Shown piece after piece: positions 1 through 8,767 of a stretch of DNA of 64,000 nucleotides. Source of the stretch: Azovibrio restrictus DSM 23866 (GTDB lineage Bacteria; Pseudomonadota; Gammaproteobacteria; Burkholderiales; Rhodocyclaceae). Made by a program: the position numbers and the translations under genes. The notes under the pieces are model-generated. The model had not been told where the DNA came from. It worked only from the letters and a program-made list of their open reading frames with translations, and searched no databases. The number at the start of each line of letters is the position of its first letter. Positions within the stretch are counted from its first letter, which is position 1. The stretch covers positions 219,685 through 283,684 of the forward strand of contig NZ_AUCH01000004.1 of NCBI RefSeq assembly GCF_000429665.1. Direction: 5' to 3'.

Positions 1-254
1 CGAAGGCCTGCTTTGCCAGGGAAGCACTCAGGATATTGGAATTTGCATATCATTGATTATAAACCTGCAAGCGTTGCCTACTTTCTATTCATCTATTCAT
101 CTGAGCAGTGAATGGTAATCCGGTCAAGGTGATCAAGGAGTGTTTCACGCAGGAAAGCATTCTGGCCCTTGAGGAAATTACAAAACACCAGAATATTATC
201 GTGTCCGCAGACATTGAAGCCCTGAAAGCCTGTGCTGATGTCTGGGTCAATTGA
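1..254 (+). pseudogene. Fragmentary coding remnants at the left edge
   Basis: No complete gene is visible. One open frame enters from the left edge and stops at 109-111. A second short frame begins at a GTG (108, or 129) and stops at 252-254; its 48-residue product ends in ALKACADVWVN and looks protein-like, but I do not recognise it. The DNA is AT-richer than most of the window, like the immunity-type genes that follow. I read the stretch as broken or partial small genes of the same islet, perhaps an immunity gene cut by the edge or by deletion. Function is unknown. Confidence 0.3.
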
Positions 255-306
255 TTAGTGGGTCCTGGATAGGTAATGGTTCGCTTGCTTTTTTGCGGAG
301 GTCTCG

Positions 307-525
307 ATGAGCGGCTTTGTTTGTTCCACTTGCGGGCAGTATCACGATGAACTGCCTTTGTGCTTTGGTGCCAGCGCGCCTGAGCTCTGGCTTTCGCTGC
401 CCGAGGCCGAGCGCAATGCTCGTGGTGAGCTTACATCCGATCAGTGTGTACTGGATGACCAGTATTTTTTTGTCCTTGGCCGCATTATTCTTCCGGTTAT
501 CGATGGGCCTGGTCCATTTGTGTGA
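307..525 (+). pseudogene. Truncated DUF2199-family protein
   Basis: The 72 residues match the start of DUF2199 proteins: a CSTCGQ.HD zinc-knuckle-like beginning, then LPLCFGA.AP and a region around DGPGPFV. Family members normally continue for about 80-100 more residues after the PF(V/I) point; here a TGA follows and the next gene begins 20 bases later. The gene has therefore lost its C-terminal half. The ATG at 307 is preceded by GCGGAGGT, a plausible ribosome site, so it may still be translated. DUF2199 proteins have no settled function but often occur in polymorphic-toxin immunity neighbourhoods, which fits the SUKH gene downstream. Confidence 0.6.
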
Positions 526-545
526 ATTTCAGGGCCGAATATTAA

Positions 546-1019
546 ATGCGCGGATGTTGTCTTTGCGGAAAAGTGCGGTTTGAAATTGAGGGTGACCGTT
601 TCAAGCTATATCAATGCCATTGCTCGCTTTGCAGAAGGCGGAGTGGCTCATTGTCCAACGCTGCCACCATCGTGCCGGAAGAAAGTTTTCGCTGGCTTGG
701 CGGTCGTGAACTGATTTCATCCTGGAAAAAGGAGTCAGGGTTCCGCACTGATTTTTGCTCGGTCTGTGGTTCGCCTGTGCCAAATCCACTCAGGAATTAT
801 CCGTATTTATGGGTCCCTGCCGGTTTGCTCGAAGGCGGTGATGGCCTGGAGATCGTGGCTCATTTGTGCGTGGATTCAAAAGCCTCCTGGAATATCTTGC
901 CTCTTCAAGGAAAGTGCTATGGCGCACTGCCTGATTTTTCAGAGCTGCTCACCCTGTTGCGATCGGTCCACGATGCGTTTCCTCATAGAGGAAGTGCTTC
1001 TGTTTTAATACATGGATGA
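546..1019 (+). CDS. GFA-family (glutathione-dependent formaldehyde-activating-like) zinc protein
   Basis: A 157-residue GFA/DUF636 protein. The expected cysteine pattern is present: C5-x-C7, C24-x-C26-x-x-C29 and C71-x-x-C74, which bind two zinc ions in the Gfa fold. The family was named from a glutathione/formaldehyde condensing enzyme, but most members have no shown activity, so no reaction is assigned. The gene starts 20 bases after the broken DUF2199 frame, and its last 8 bases overlap the first codons of the SUKH gene, so the two are probably translated together. It sits in the AT-rich islet at the left edge. Confidence 0.75.
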   Translation: MRGCCLCGKVRFEIEGDRFKLYQCHCSLCRRRSGSLSNAATIVPEESFRWLGGRELISSWKKESGFRTDFCSVCGSPVPNPLRNYPYLWVPAGLLEGGDGLEIVAHLCVDSKASWNILPLQGKCYGALPDFSELLTLLRSVHDAFPHRGSASVLIHG

Positions 1020-1674
1020 TGCGATGAAATTTTATTCTAAAAACTCTCCTTGTATGGATTCTGGTTATGCGAATCTTTTTGATGGGTTTTGTTTTGATTC
1101 GGCTTACTTGATTTTTCTAAATGATAAAAATGTTGCAGCTCCCATTGTTCCGGCTTGCTTTTTTGTTGGTGGCGAACAGTTTGATGTTGATTTTTTTTGG
1201 GGGAGGTCGAATGATCCAAGTGAAGATTTAGTGAAGGTTTTTCGTGCTTATAAAAATAGAATTCCTGATGGCTATATTCCTATTTGCCATGTCAATGACG
1301 GTGATTATGTCTGCCTTGGAAAAGATGGTGGGGTTTATGTCTGGAGGAGAGATGTTAATGACTTGTATTTCGACCCCGGTTGCCCCAATTCTTATAAACC
1401 TCAGAATACAGATTTGCTGAAGGTTTCTAACAGTTTTTCTGAATTTTTTGAATCTATTTCTGAAAATAATGATTCTGACGATTTTTGTGCGTTTGATGAT
1501 TATGAAAATCCGTCTTTGCCATTTGATGATGAGGATATAGAGGATGATTTTAATTGCCCGGCTTTGTTTTTTAAGCAAAGTCCGGATGCAATTTCTATTC
1601 AGCTTAGAAAGCTTGAGTTGTCTGAAAAAGGTAGAGAGTTGCTTAGGCTGTTTAGGTGTAGGGGATTGATTTGA
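1012..1674 (+). CDS. SMI1/KNR4 (SUKH)-like protein, probable immunity protein
   Basis: A 220-residue acidic cytoplasmic protein. Residues about 60-135 carry the SUKH pattern: a helix, RIPDGYIPICHVNDGDYVCL, then a beta segment with GGVYVW and a conserved acidic stretch. SUKH proteins commonly neutralise nuclease toxins of polymorphic toxin systems; no toxin is visible here. The C-terminal part is very Asp/Glu/Phe-rich (FDDYENPSLPFDDEDIEDDF). The gene overlaps the GFA gene by 8 bases; a second possible start is at 1024. It is strikingly AT-rich, with T-rich wobble positions, against its GC-rich surroundings, which suggests recent acquisition. Confidence 0.65.
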   Translation: MDDAMKFYSKNSPCMDSGYANLFDGFCFDSAYLIFLNDKNVAAPIVPACFFVGGEQFDVDFFWGRSNDPSEDLVKVFRAYKNRIPDGYIPICHVNDGDYVCLGKDGGVYVWRRDVNDLYFDPGCPNSYKPQNTDLLKVSNSFSEFFESISENNDSDDFCAFDDYENPSLPFDDEDIEDDFNCPALFFKQSPDAISIQLRKLELSEKGRELLRLFRCRGLI

Positions 1675-1829
1675 CAGAGTTATTTTTTTGCAATGACATG
1701 AATGCTGCACGAGGAAGGGCGGCGCATCTGGAAGCTCGTCGCCTGTAGGGGCGCGGCATCGAAGGTGCTGCCTTGGGGCACAATGGCTTCTGACTGAATG
1801 ACGAGGATGCCCGGACCGGGCGGGATGAC

Positions 1830-2582
1830 ATGGATTACCAGACCCTTAAGGTGAGTTTCGACACGCGCGTCTGCCGCATCGCGCTGCATCGGCCGGAGGC
1901 GGGTAACAGCATTGACGGGCGGATGATCCTGGAGCTGGCGCAGGTGCTGGACCGGTGCGCCGGGGCGGGTTGCGGGGTGCTGGTGCTGGAGGGTGCGCCT
2001 GAGGTGTTCTGCAGCGGCGGGGATTTCGAGGCCCTGGCGGCGTCCAGCGCCGTGCCTGATCCGGCGCCGCTTTATGAACTCTGGCAGCGTCTGGCGACCG
2101 GGCCCTGGGTCAGTGTCGCCCTGGTGCGGGGGCGGGTCAATGCGGGCGGAGTGGGGTTCGTGGCCGCCTGCGACATGGTGCTGGCGGACCGGTCGGCGGC
2201 CTTCAGCCTTTCGGAGCTGCTGTTCGGCATCTTTCCCGCCTGTGTGCTGCCTTTCCTGGTGCGCCGCATCGGCCTGCAGAAGGCCCATTACCTGACTCTC
2301 TCGACCCGCCCCTTCCTGGCCGGGGAGGCCCTGGAGATGGGGCTGGTGGATGCCCTCGATGATGACCTGGAGGCCCTGTGGCGGCGCCATCTGCTGCGCC
2401 TGCAGCGGCTTTCGCCGGCAGCGGTGGCCCGCTACAAAACTTATCTGGCGGGCGTGGCGGGGCAACTGGAGGCGCTGAAGCCGGCGGCCCTGGAGGCCAA
2501 CCGGGCCCTGTTCGGGGACCCGGTGGTGCAGGGGCATATCCGCCGTTACGTGGCCGAGGGCAAGTTTCCCTGGGAAGCCTGA
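1830..2582 (+). CDS. Polyketide-type enoyl-CoA hydratase (PksH/ECH-like)
   Basis: A 250-residue crotonase-fold protein. The oxyanion-hole segment CSGGDFE is near residue 60, the second half of the site is GGVGFVAACDMVLADR near 112, and it is followed by FSLSELLFGIFPACVLPFLVRRIG, very like PksH-type hydratases of trans-AT polyketide clusters (ECH1 of beta-branching cassettes). Such enzymes dehydrate an HMG-like intermediate on an ACP. Here the neighbours are a free ACP and an amidotransferase, but no ketosynthase or HMG synthase is in the window. The ATG at 1830 was chosen because homology starts there; upstream, 1700-1830, the GC content jumps and a 31-codon gene fragment (1702-1797) marks a junction. 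It ends one base before the convergent AsnB gene. Confidence 0.8.
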   Translation: MDYQTLKVSFDTRVCRIALHRPEAGNSIDGRMILELAQVLDRCAGAGCGVLVLEGAPEVFCSGGDFEALAASSAVPDPAPLYELWQRLATGPWVSVALVRGRVNAGGVGFVAACDMVLADRSAAFSLSELLFGIFPACVLPFLVRRIGLQKAHYLTLSTRPFLAGEALEMGLVDALDDDLEALWRRHLLRLQRLSPAAVARYKTYLAGVAGQLEALKPAALEANRALFGDPVVQGHIRRYVAEGKFPWEA

Positions 2583-4541
2583 TCAGCGGGGGCGCAGGTC
2601 CACGGCCCGGCCCAGGGGCGAGACGGTGGGGGCCACCGGTGGGGCGGCCCGCTGCACGAAGTAGCGGTGCTGCAGGGCGATGCTGAGCAGGAAGATGAAG
2701 GCCTGATTTTCCTTGGTGCTGATCTCCGGGGCCGGGGTGTTCATGATCTTGCGGCTCAGGGCGGCCACGAACTTGCCGTCCAGGAAAGGGATCTTGGCCA
2801 GTTCGTCGGCGGAGAGCAGGGCGTCCAGGTAGTCGGGCCGGCAGTCGGCGAAGGCGGCGCTGTCGGGGGCCCGGTAGGGGAATTTGCGCTTGTGCAGGAT
2901 GCTGTCCGGCAGCTGTTCCCGGAAGGCCTGGCGTAGCAGGCGTTTTTCTTCCATGCCGTCGTCGAAGCGCAGGTTCACGGCGGCGGCTAGTTCCACCACG
3001 GCGGGGTCCAGGAAGGGGCAGCGGTTTTCCACCCCGTGGGCGAGACTCATGCGCTCGCCCTGGGTGGAAAGCAGGTAGCCCGCCAGCAGGGTGCGGAATT
3101 CCAGCCATTGGGCCCGTTGTACCGGGCTCATGGCGTCGTAGCCGGGAGCCGCCGCCACCAGGGCGGAAACGGCCTGGAAGGGATCGCCGCCCCCCTTGAT
3201 CAGGCGGGCCGAAAAGCGGCCGTTCTGGAAGCGCAGTTCGTGGGAGAACAGGCCCGGCAGCCGTTCTTCGGCGAACTGCTGGTAAAGGCCGGTGAGGGCG
3301 GCCAGGTCCTGGGAGCCGTAGTGGCCCAGGTGCGGATAGAGGCGGGCCAGGCAGGCCTGGCGCCGCTGCTCGTCCATGGCGGCCCATTCCCGGCGCAGCA
3401 GGGTTTCCTTGAACAGGTCGTAGCCGAGGAAGGCTTCGTCCGCCCCTTCGCCTGAGAGCACCACCTTGATGCCGGCGGCCCGGGTCTGGCGGGAGAGCAG
3501 GTACATGGGCACGAAGGCGCTGCGGAAGGCGGGTATCTCCGCGTGCCAAGCGGCGGCAGGAAAGTGTTCGACGATGTCCGCGTGGCGGATGCTCAGGGGA
3601 TGGTGGCGGCTGCCCAGCAAGGCGGCCATCTCCCGCTGCTGGGCCGATTCGTCGTACTGGGGATCGGCGAACTCCACCGAGAAGGTGGATAGGGGATGGG
3701 CACTCAGTTCCCGGGCCAGCAGGGCCACCACGGCAGAATCCACGCCGCCGCTCAGGTATACCCCCACTTCCACGTCGCTGCGCAGGCGCAGGGCGACGCT
3801 CTGGCGCAGCCGCTCGCGGATCAGGTCCAGGGCCTCGGCCTCGCTGTCCACCCGGGTGCGGGCCTGGAAATCCAGCTGGGTGTAGGGGGTGATCCGGCGC
3901 TCCTGGCCCCGGACCCGCATCCAGCTGCCCACGGGCAGGTTGTGGATGTGGCGGAACCCGGTCTGTTCCGGAAGCGGAGTCCAGACGGCGACGATGGAGG
4001 CGAGCTGCTCCGGGTCATGCTCGAAGCTGAAACCGGGCAGGGCCAGGAAGGCCTTCATCTCCGAGGCAAACACCAGACCCTGGCCGTGGGGGGCGTAGAA
4101 CAGGGGGCGCTTGCCCCAGGGGTCCCGGGCCAGGATCAGTTCGTCACTTTCCCGGTCCAGGAGGGCGAAGGCAAAGCCGCCGTTCAGCCTGGGCAGGCAG
4201 TCGGGGCCCCAGTGCAGCCAGGCCTGGAGCAGGACCTCGGTGTCGGAATGGGTCTGGAAACTGCATCCGGCGGCTTCCAGCTCGGCCCGCAGTTCCAGGT
4301 AGTTGTAGATCTCGCCGTTGTAGCACAGCCAGTAGCGGCCGCTGGGGTCGGAGAGGGGCTGGACGCCTGCCTCGATGTCGATGATGGCCAGCCGGGTGGA
4401 GCCCAGGGCGCTGCCGGGCGTGAGCACATGGCCGGTGGCGTCGGGGCCCCGGTGGGCGATGGCCCCCAGCATGCCCTGGATCAGGGCCGGGTAATCCTCT
4501 CCAGGCAGGGCGGCGTGATGAAAACCGGCGATGCCGCACAT
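2583..4541 (-). CDS. Asparagine synthase-type glutamine-dependent amidotransferase
   Basis: A 652-residue AsnB-like enzyme. Cys2 (MCGIAGF) is the N-terminal nucleophile of the class II glutaminase; RGPD is at 31-34 and YNGEIYN at 74-80. The ATP-pyrophosphatase loop SGGVDS is at 264-269, with the GEGADE motif further on. It should release ammonia from glutamine and use it to form an amide on an adenylated carboxylate. The gene lies 7 bases downstream of a free acyl carrier protein on the same strand, so an ACP-bound or natural-product acid is a more likely substrate than aspartate. Exosortase-type and polyketide clusters both carry AsnB-like amidotransferases; none of the other exosortase genes is here. 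Confidence 0.85.
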   Translation of the reverse strand: MCGIAGFHHAALPGEDYPALIQGMLGAIAHRGPDATGHVLTPGSALGSTRLAIIDIEAGVQPLSDPSGRYWLCYNGEIYNYLELRAELEAAGCSFQTHSDTEVLLQAWLHWGPDCLPRLNGGFAFALLDRESDELILARDPWGKRPLFYAPHGQGLVFASEMKAFLALPGFSFEHDPEQLASIVAVWTPLPEQTGFRHIHNLPVGSWMRVRGQERRITPYTQLDFQARTRVDSEAEALDLIRERLRQSVALRLRSDVEVGVYLSGGVDSAVVALLARELSAHPLSTFSVEFADPQYDESAQQREMAALLGSRHHPLSIRHADIVEHFPAAAWHAEIPAFRSAFVPMYLLSRQTRAAGIKVVLSGEGADEAFLGYDLFKETLLRREWAAMDEQRRQACLARLYPHLGHYGSQDLAALTGLYQQFAEERLPGLFSHELRFQNGRFSARLIKGGGDPFQAVSALVAAAPGYDAMSPVQRAQWLEFRTLLAGYLLSTQGERMSLAHGVENRCPFLDPAVVELAAAVNLRFDDGMEEKRLLRQAFREQLPDSILHKRKFPYRAPDSAAFADCRPDYLDALLSADELAKIPFLDGKFVAALSRKIMNTPAPEISTKENQAFIFLLSIALQHRYFVQRAAPPVAPTVSPLGRAVDLRPR

Positions 4542-4548
4542 GGGCGGT

Positions 4549-4812
4549 TCAGATGGCGCCGGGGCCGCCGGCCCCCTGGGCGGTTTTCTGCTGCACGTAG
4601 GCGCGGATGCGGCTCAGGCTGGTGAGGATGTTGCCGGTCATCTCCTGCTCGGTGAAGCGGAAGCCGAATTCCTTTTCCAGGAAGCGGCACAGCTGCACGT
4701 ACCCGAAGGAATCCATCACCCCTTCCTTGAACAGGTCGGTGTTTTCGGGGAAATCTTCGTCGAACTGGATCAGGAACTGCTGCTCGATGTAGTCACGGAT
4801 TTTGTCGCTCAT
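4549..4812 (-). CDS. Free-standing acyl carrier protein
   Basis: An 87-residue acidic ACP. The phosphopantetheine attachment motif is DSFGYVQL with Ser35; helices before (DYIEQQFLIQF) and after (FLEKEFGFRF) match the PP-binding fold. It has a short Gly/Ala-rich C-terminal tail. It is the first gene of the ACP-AsnB pair (7-base gap). It is not in a fatty acid synthesis operon and differs from typical housekeeping AcpP, so a specialised acyl-transfer pathway is likely, together with the hydratase at 1830. Start at 4812 is preceded on the minus strand by an AGGTCCC stretch. Confidence 0.85.
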   Translation of the reverse strand: MSDKIRDYIEQQFLIQFDEDFPENTDLFKEGVMDSFGYVQLCRFLEKEFGFRFTEQEMTGNILTSLSRIRAYVQQKTAQGAGGPGAI

Positions 4813-4935
4813 GGGACCTCGGCAGGTGTCAGGGGGTGAGGCAATATACCTTCCTCTTCATGCCGCCGGCAATGCGCGGTGCTATGCTGCGGCCGCGCCG
4901 GGCTGTGAGTGCCGGCCCGGACAGGAAAGGATTGC

Positions 4936-5829
4936 ATGGATCACTGGTTTGCCGACGGGTTTCTGGGGGTCGGGCTGGCCCTCGCCGCCAGCGGCCTGCT
5001 GCTGCTCGGGCTCAACGTCCTGATTCGCCGGGGGCTGCGGGCGCCCCGGGTGGAACCGGACGCCACGCCCGCCGACCTGGGGCTGGCCTACCGGCAGGTC
5101 AGCATTCCCACCTGCCGGGGGCGCAAGCTGGGGGCCTGGCTGCTGCCGGCCGACCCCGGGGCTCCGGCCCTGATCCTGCTGCACGGCTGGGGCGGCAACA
5201 GCGCCATGATGCTGCCCCTGGCGGCGCCCCTGCACCTGGCCGGCTACACCCTGTTGTGTGTCGATGCCCGCAACCACGGCATGAGCGAGGCGGACAATTT
5301 CAGCTCCATGCCCCGCTTTGCCGAGGACCTGGCCCAGGCCCTGGCCTGGCTGCGGCAGCAGCCCGGGGTGGATGCGTCCCGGATCGGCCTGGTGGGGCAT
5401 TCGGTGGGGGGCGCGGCGGTGCTCCTGGCGGCCTCCCGGGAAGCGGGCGTGGGCGCCGTGGTCAGCCTGTCGGCCTTCGCCCATCCGCGCAGCATGATGC
5501 GCCGCTGGCTGGCCGGCATGGGCATTCCCTATCTGCCGCTGGGCTGGTACATGCTCCGCTACGTGGAGCACGCCATCGGCCACCGCTTCGATGCCATTGC
5601 CCCGGTGCACACCGTGGCCCGGGTGGCCTGCCCAGTGCTGCTCGTGCATGGGGATGCGGACGACACGGTGCCCCTGGCCGATGCCCGGGCCATCCTCGCG
5701 GCCGGCCGGGAAGGGCGGGTGGAGCTGCTGGAGCTGCCCGGGGGGCATGACGAGTTCGCCGCCCTGGAAGCCCATCTGCCCCGCCTGCTGGCGTTCCTGG
5801 CCCAGCATCTGGGGCCGCCCCGGGCCTGA
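4936..5829 (+). CDS. Membrane-anchored alpha/beta hydrolase
   Basis: A 297-residue serine hydrolase. An N-terminal hydrophobic segment (about residues 8-30) probably anchors it in the inner membrane. The oxyanion turn HGWGG is at 83-87, the nucleophile elbow GHSVGG at 154-159 (Ser156), an acidic residue is in HGDADDTVP (about 242), and the catalytic His is in GGHDEF (271). It resembles the prolyl-oligopeptidase-like/BAAT-type hydrolases that cleave esters or peptides; the substrate is unknown. ATG 4936 was chosen because AGGAAAGG lies just upstream; an upstream in-frame ATG at 4909 has no such site. It is divergent from the ACP gene. Confidence 0.8.
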   Translation: MDHWFADGFLGVGLALAASGLLLLGLNVLIRRGLRAPRVEPDATPADLGLAYRQVSIPTCRGRKLGAWLLPADPGAPALILLHGWGGNSAMMLPLAAPLHLAGYTLLCVDARNHGMSEADNFSSMPRFAEDLAQALAWLRQQPGVDASRIGLVGHSVGGAAVLLAASREAGVGAVVSLSAFAHPRSMMRRWLAGMGIPYLPLGWYMLRYVEHAIGHRFDAIAPVHTVARVACPVLLVHGDADDTVPLADARAILAAGREGRVELLELPGGHDEFAALEAHLPRLLAFLAQHLGPPRA

Positions 5830-5914
5830 GACCCGGCCAGTCCCAGGGCTGGAGTCTGCCCCGGGGGGGCGGTAAGCTGTCGCCATCAAACCCTTTTCGA
5901 CAAGGAGGCCCGCC

Positions 5915-7033
5915 ATGGGCACGGAACAGTCAAACAGCCGGCGCAAGCTGCGCGGGGTCAATCTGGGCAGCTGGCTGCTGCTGGAAAAATGGATGGTGCC
6001 CAGCCTGTTCGAGGGCCTGGAAGCCACCGACGAGACCACCTGGTGCGCCGAACTGGGCGAGGCCGCCCCGGAGCGCCTGCGGCGGCACTGGGACAGCTTC
6101 ATTACCCGGGAGGATTTCGCCTGGATCGCCGCCCGGGGCCTGAACGCGGTGCGCATCCCCGTGGGCCACTGGATCTTCGGGCCCGACTATCCCTACCACC
6201 CCAAGTACGGGGCCAATCCCCATCCCTTCGTGACCGGCGGCATCCAGGTGCTGGACCGGGCCATGGACTGGGCCGGGGAGTTCGGCCTGGGGGTGGTGCT
6301 GGACCTGCACGGGGCCCCGGGCTGCCAGAACGGCTTTGATAACGGCGGCATCAAGGACGTGTGCGAATGGCACACCAAGGTGGAGTACCTGGAGCACACT
6401 CTCTCTGTGCTGGAGCGCCTGGCCGGGCGTTACCGGGGGCATCGGGCCCTGGCTGCCATCGAGGTGCTCAACGAGCCCCGCTGGGATGTGCCCACCGACT
6501 ACCTGAAAGCCTTTTACCTGGCCGCCTACGAGCGCATCCGCCGCCACTGCCCGGCGGAACAGGTGGCGGTGGTGTTCCACGACGGATTCCGTTCCTACCG
6601 GGAATTCCTCGGTTTCATGCAACCGCCCCAGTGGCAGAACGTGATCTTCGACCTGCACCGCTACCAGTGTTTCGACCGGCGCGACATCGACAGCGACATC
6701 TACGGCCACCTGCACAAGGCGGCAGGGGAATGGCGGGACGAGGCGGATTCCATCAACGCCGCCCTGGGCCTGCCGGCCATCTGCGGCGAGTGGAGCCTGG
6801 GGCTGGACCTGAAAGTGGTCTCCCTGTGGGCCGAGGGACCCTACAACCACGCCCTGGAGCACATGGACGGCTTCCAGCAGGATCTGGCCTACCGGGCTTA
6901 CGCCGCCGCCCAGCTGCTCAGCTTCGAAAAGTACCTGGGCTGGTTCTTCTGGAGCTACAAGACGGAAACCACCCCGGCCTGGTGCTTCCGGGATTGTGTC
7001 GAGCGGGGCTGGTTGCCCTCCCGCTTCGACTGA
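5915..7033 (+). CDS. GH5-family exo-beta-1,3-glucanase-like glycoside hydrolase
   Basis: A 372-residue glycoside hydrolase of family 5, closest in look to exo-beta-1,3-glucanases: RGVNLGSWLLLEKW at 13-26, RIPVGHW near 80, acid/base Glu187 in LNEP, and nucleophile Glu292 in CGEWSLG. It would release glucose from beta-1,3-glucan. No signal peptide is visible (MGTEQSNSRRK start), so the enzyme is probably cytoplasmic and acts on imported or endogenous oligosaccharides. AAGGAGG lies 8 bases before the ATG. Glucokinase (8764) and an NdvB-like glucan synthase (16360) nearby support a glucan-metabolism role. Confidence 0.85.
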   Translation: MGTEQSNSRRKLRGVNLGSWLLLEKWMVPSLFEGLEATDETTWCAELGEAAPERLRRHWDSFITREDFAWIAARGLNAVRIPVGHWIFGPDYPYHPKYGANPHPFVTGGIQVLDRAMDWAGEFGLGVVLDLHGAPGCQNGFDNGGIKDVCEWHTKVEYLEHTLSVLERLAGRYRGHRALAAIEVLNEPRWDVPTDYLKAFYLAAYERIRRHCPAEQVAVVFHDGFRSYREFLGFMQPPQWQNVIFDLHRYQCFDRRDIDSDIYGHLHKAAGEWRDEADSINAALGLPAICGEWSLGLDLKVVSLWAEGPYNHALEHMDGFQQDLAYRAYAAAQLLSFEKYLGWFFWSYKTETTPAWCFRDCVERGWLPSRFD

Positions 7034-7048
7034 TCCGGCCCCCCGGTC

Positions 7049-8767
7049 TCAGGCCGCTGGGACGGGGCGCCGCAGCTCCAGCCGGCGGTGGTAGCAGCGC
7101 GACAGGCCGTCGTGCTGGCTGATGTGGAGCAGCGTGGTGTCGGGCAGCTCGTGGTGTAGCAGCTCCAGGGTGCTGGCCTCGTCCTTCAGGTCGAAGGCGT
7201 CGGTGGCCTCTTCGATGAACACCCAGGCCGGGCGCTGCAGGAACAGCCGCGCCAGCCCCAGGCGCTGCTGGGTGCGCAGGGGCACGGCACGGCTCCAGTC
7301 CTCGCTTTCATCCAGACGTGGCGCCAGCCAGGCGATGCCGGCGCATTCCAGGGCCCGGTGCAGGCTGGCCTCGCTGTAGCGGCGCTCCTCGTGGGGATAG
7401 CTGAGCACGGCCCGCAGGCTGCCCTGGGGCAGGAAGGGATGCTGGGGCAGGAACATCATCTCGCTGCCCTCGGGCAGTCGGATTTCGCCCCGGCCCCAGG
7501 GCCACAGGCCGGCCACCGCCTTGAACAGGGCAATGGTCAGGGCCGGGTCTCCGGTGATCAGCAGCCGCTCCCCGTGGTGCACGTGCAGGTCCAGGGGTCC
7601 CAGCAGGGGCTGGCCGGCGGGTGTGTCCAGGGCCAGCTGGCGGAACTCCAGGCTGGTCTGGCGAGAGGGCTGCAGGTGCACCCGGGTTTCGTTCGGGGCG
7701 CTGGCCTGTTCCTCCCGTTCCAGGGTCTGCATGTCCCGGTACAGGGCGACGATGCGGTCCACCGAGGCCCGGCAGCGGGCCAGCTCTCCCAGGTTGTCCA
7801 CCGGCCAGGAGAGAGCCGAGGTGAGGCGCTGGAAAGCCTGGGCGGCCTGCATCAGGATGCCCAGGGACATGGCGCCGGCCATGTACTGGGGCGCGGCGAT
7901 GAGGATGGGAAAGACCGGCAGCAGGGTGCCGTAGCCGGTGGAGAAGGAAACGATGCCCAGGTAGGCCAGGGTCTGCCGGTTCCAGCCCCGGCTCACGTCA
8001 GCGAACAGGCGCCGGGCGCTGCGCCGTTCGTGGCCTTCCCCGTGCATCAGGGCGATGGCCTCCGAGTGTTCCCGGGCCCGGGCCAGGCCGAAGCGCAGGC
8101 TGGCTTCCACCGCCTGCAGATGGTTGGTGGTGCGGATCAGGGAGCGGCCCAGGAGCAGTCCCAGGGCGGCGCCCAGGCCGGCGTAAAGGAAGGCAGCCAG
8201 GACCAGGTAGCCGGGAATCTGCACCCCGGTGCCGGGCAGGGGGGCGCTGCCGGAGACGGCCAGCAGGATCTCCACGAAGCTGCCCAGGATCAGCAGGGCG
8301 TAGAGCAGGGTATGGGCCAGGGCCACGGCCACCTCGGTGGCGATGCGGATGTCCTCGGCAATGCGGCCGTCCGGGTTGTCGTGCTCGCCGCCCAGGAGTT
8401 GCAGCTTGTAGTGGTGCGACTGGGCCATCCAGTGCTCCAGCAGCAGCTCGGTCATCCAGCGCCGCCAGTCCAGCTGCAGCCAGCGTTTGACGTGCAGGTG
8501 CAGGGCGGTGACCCCCATGGTCAGGAGGAAGATCAGGGCGAACACCAGGGTCAGGTAGGGCAGCTCGGCGAACACCCGCGCTTCCAGGGCGTCGAACAGG
8601 TCCCGGTGCCAGTAGCTGATCCAGATGGCCAGGGCCACCTGGGCCAGGGTGAGCAGGATCAGCAGCAGCACGGCGCCGCGCACGCTCCACTTGTTGCCGT
8701 CGTTCCAGTAGGTCCGGGCCATGGCGGCGAACTGCCGGCCGGCTCCCGGGGTGAAGGTGGGGCTCAT
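7049..8767 (-). CDS. YddA/SbmA-like ABC transporter half with degenerate ATPase domain
   Basis: A 572-residue protein with an N-terminal SbmA/BacA-type transmembrane domain (helices about 32-52, 70-92, 145-172, 185-208, 265-300) and a C-terminal ABC-type domain. The fold landmarks of the nucleotide-binding domain remain (LLITG at 403-407, PQHPFLP Q-loop at 441, WVFIEEATDAFD at 515-526). However, the Walker A loop reads GDPALTIALFKAVAGLWPW with no GK(S/T), and the signature is VPLRTQQRL instead of LS(G)GEQQR. ATP binding is therefore doubtful. The family exports or imports peptides or lipids; SbmA and BacA lack the ATPase and use the proton gradient. Its start overlaps the glk stop by 4 bases. 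Confidence 0.85.
   Translation of the reverse strand: MSPTFTPGAGRQFAAMARTYWNDGNKWSVRGAVLLLILLTLAQVALAIWISYWHRDLFDALEARVFAELPYLTLVFALIFLLTMGVTALHLHVKRWLQLDWRRWMTELLLEHWMAQSHHYKLQLLGGEHDNPDGRIAEDIRIATEVAVALAHTLLYALLILGSFVEILLAVSGSAPLPGTGVQIPGYLVLAAFLYAGLGAALGLLLGRSLIRTTNHLQAVEASLRFGLARAREHSEAIALMHGEGHERRSARRLFADVSRGWNRQTLAYLGIVSFSTGYGTLLPVFPILIAAPQYMAGAMSLGILMQAAQAFQRLTSALSWPVDNLGELARCRASVDRIVALYRDMQTLEREEQASAPNETRVHLQPSRQTSLEFRQLALDTPAGQPLLGPLDLHVHHGERLLITGDPALTIALFKAVAGLWPWGRGEIRLPEGSEMMFLPQHPFLPQGSLRAVLSYPHEERRYSEASLHRALECAGIAWLAPRLDESEDWSRAVPLRTQQRLGLARLFLQRPAWVFIEEATDAFDLKDEASTLELLHHELPDTTLLHISQHDGLSRCYHRRLELRRPVPAA

Noticed and set aside
2203..3549. 448-residue minus-strand frame
   Set aside because: Arg/Pro/Gly-rich antisense-phase shadow of AsnB and the hydratase; no domain and typical of GC-rich overlap frames.
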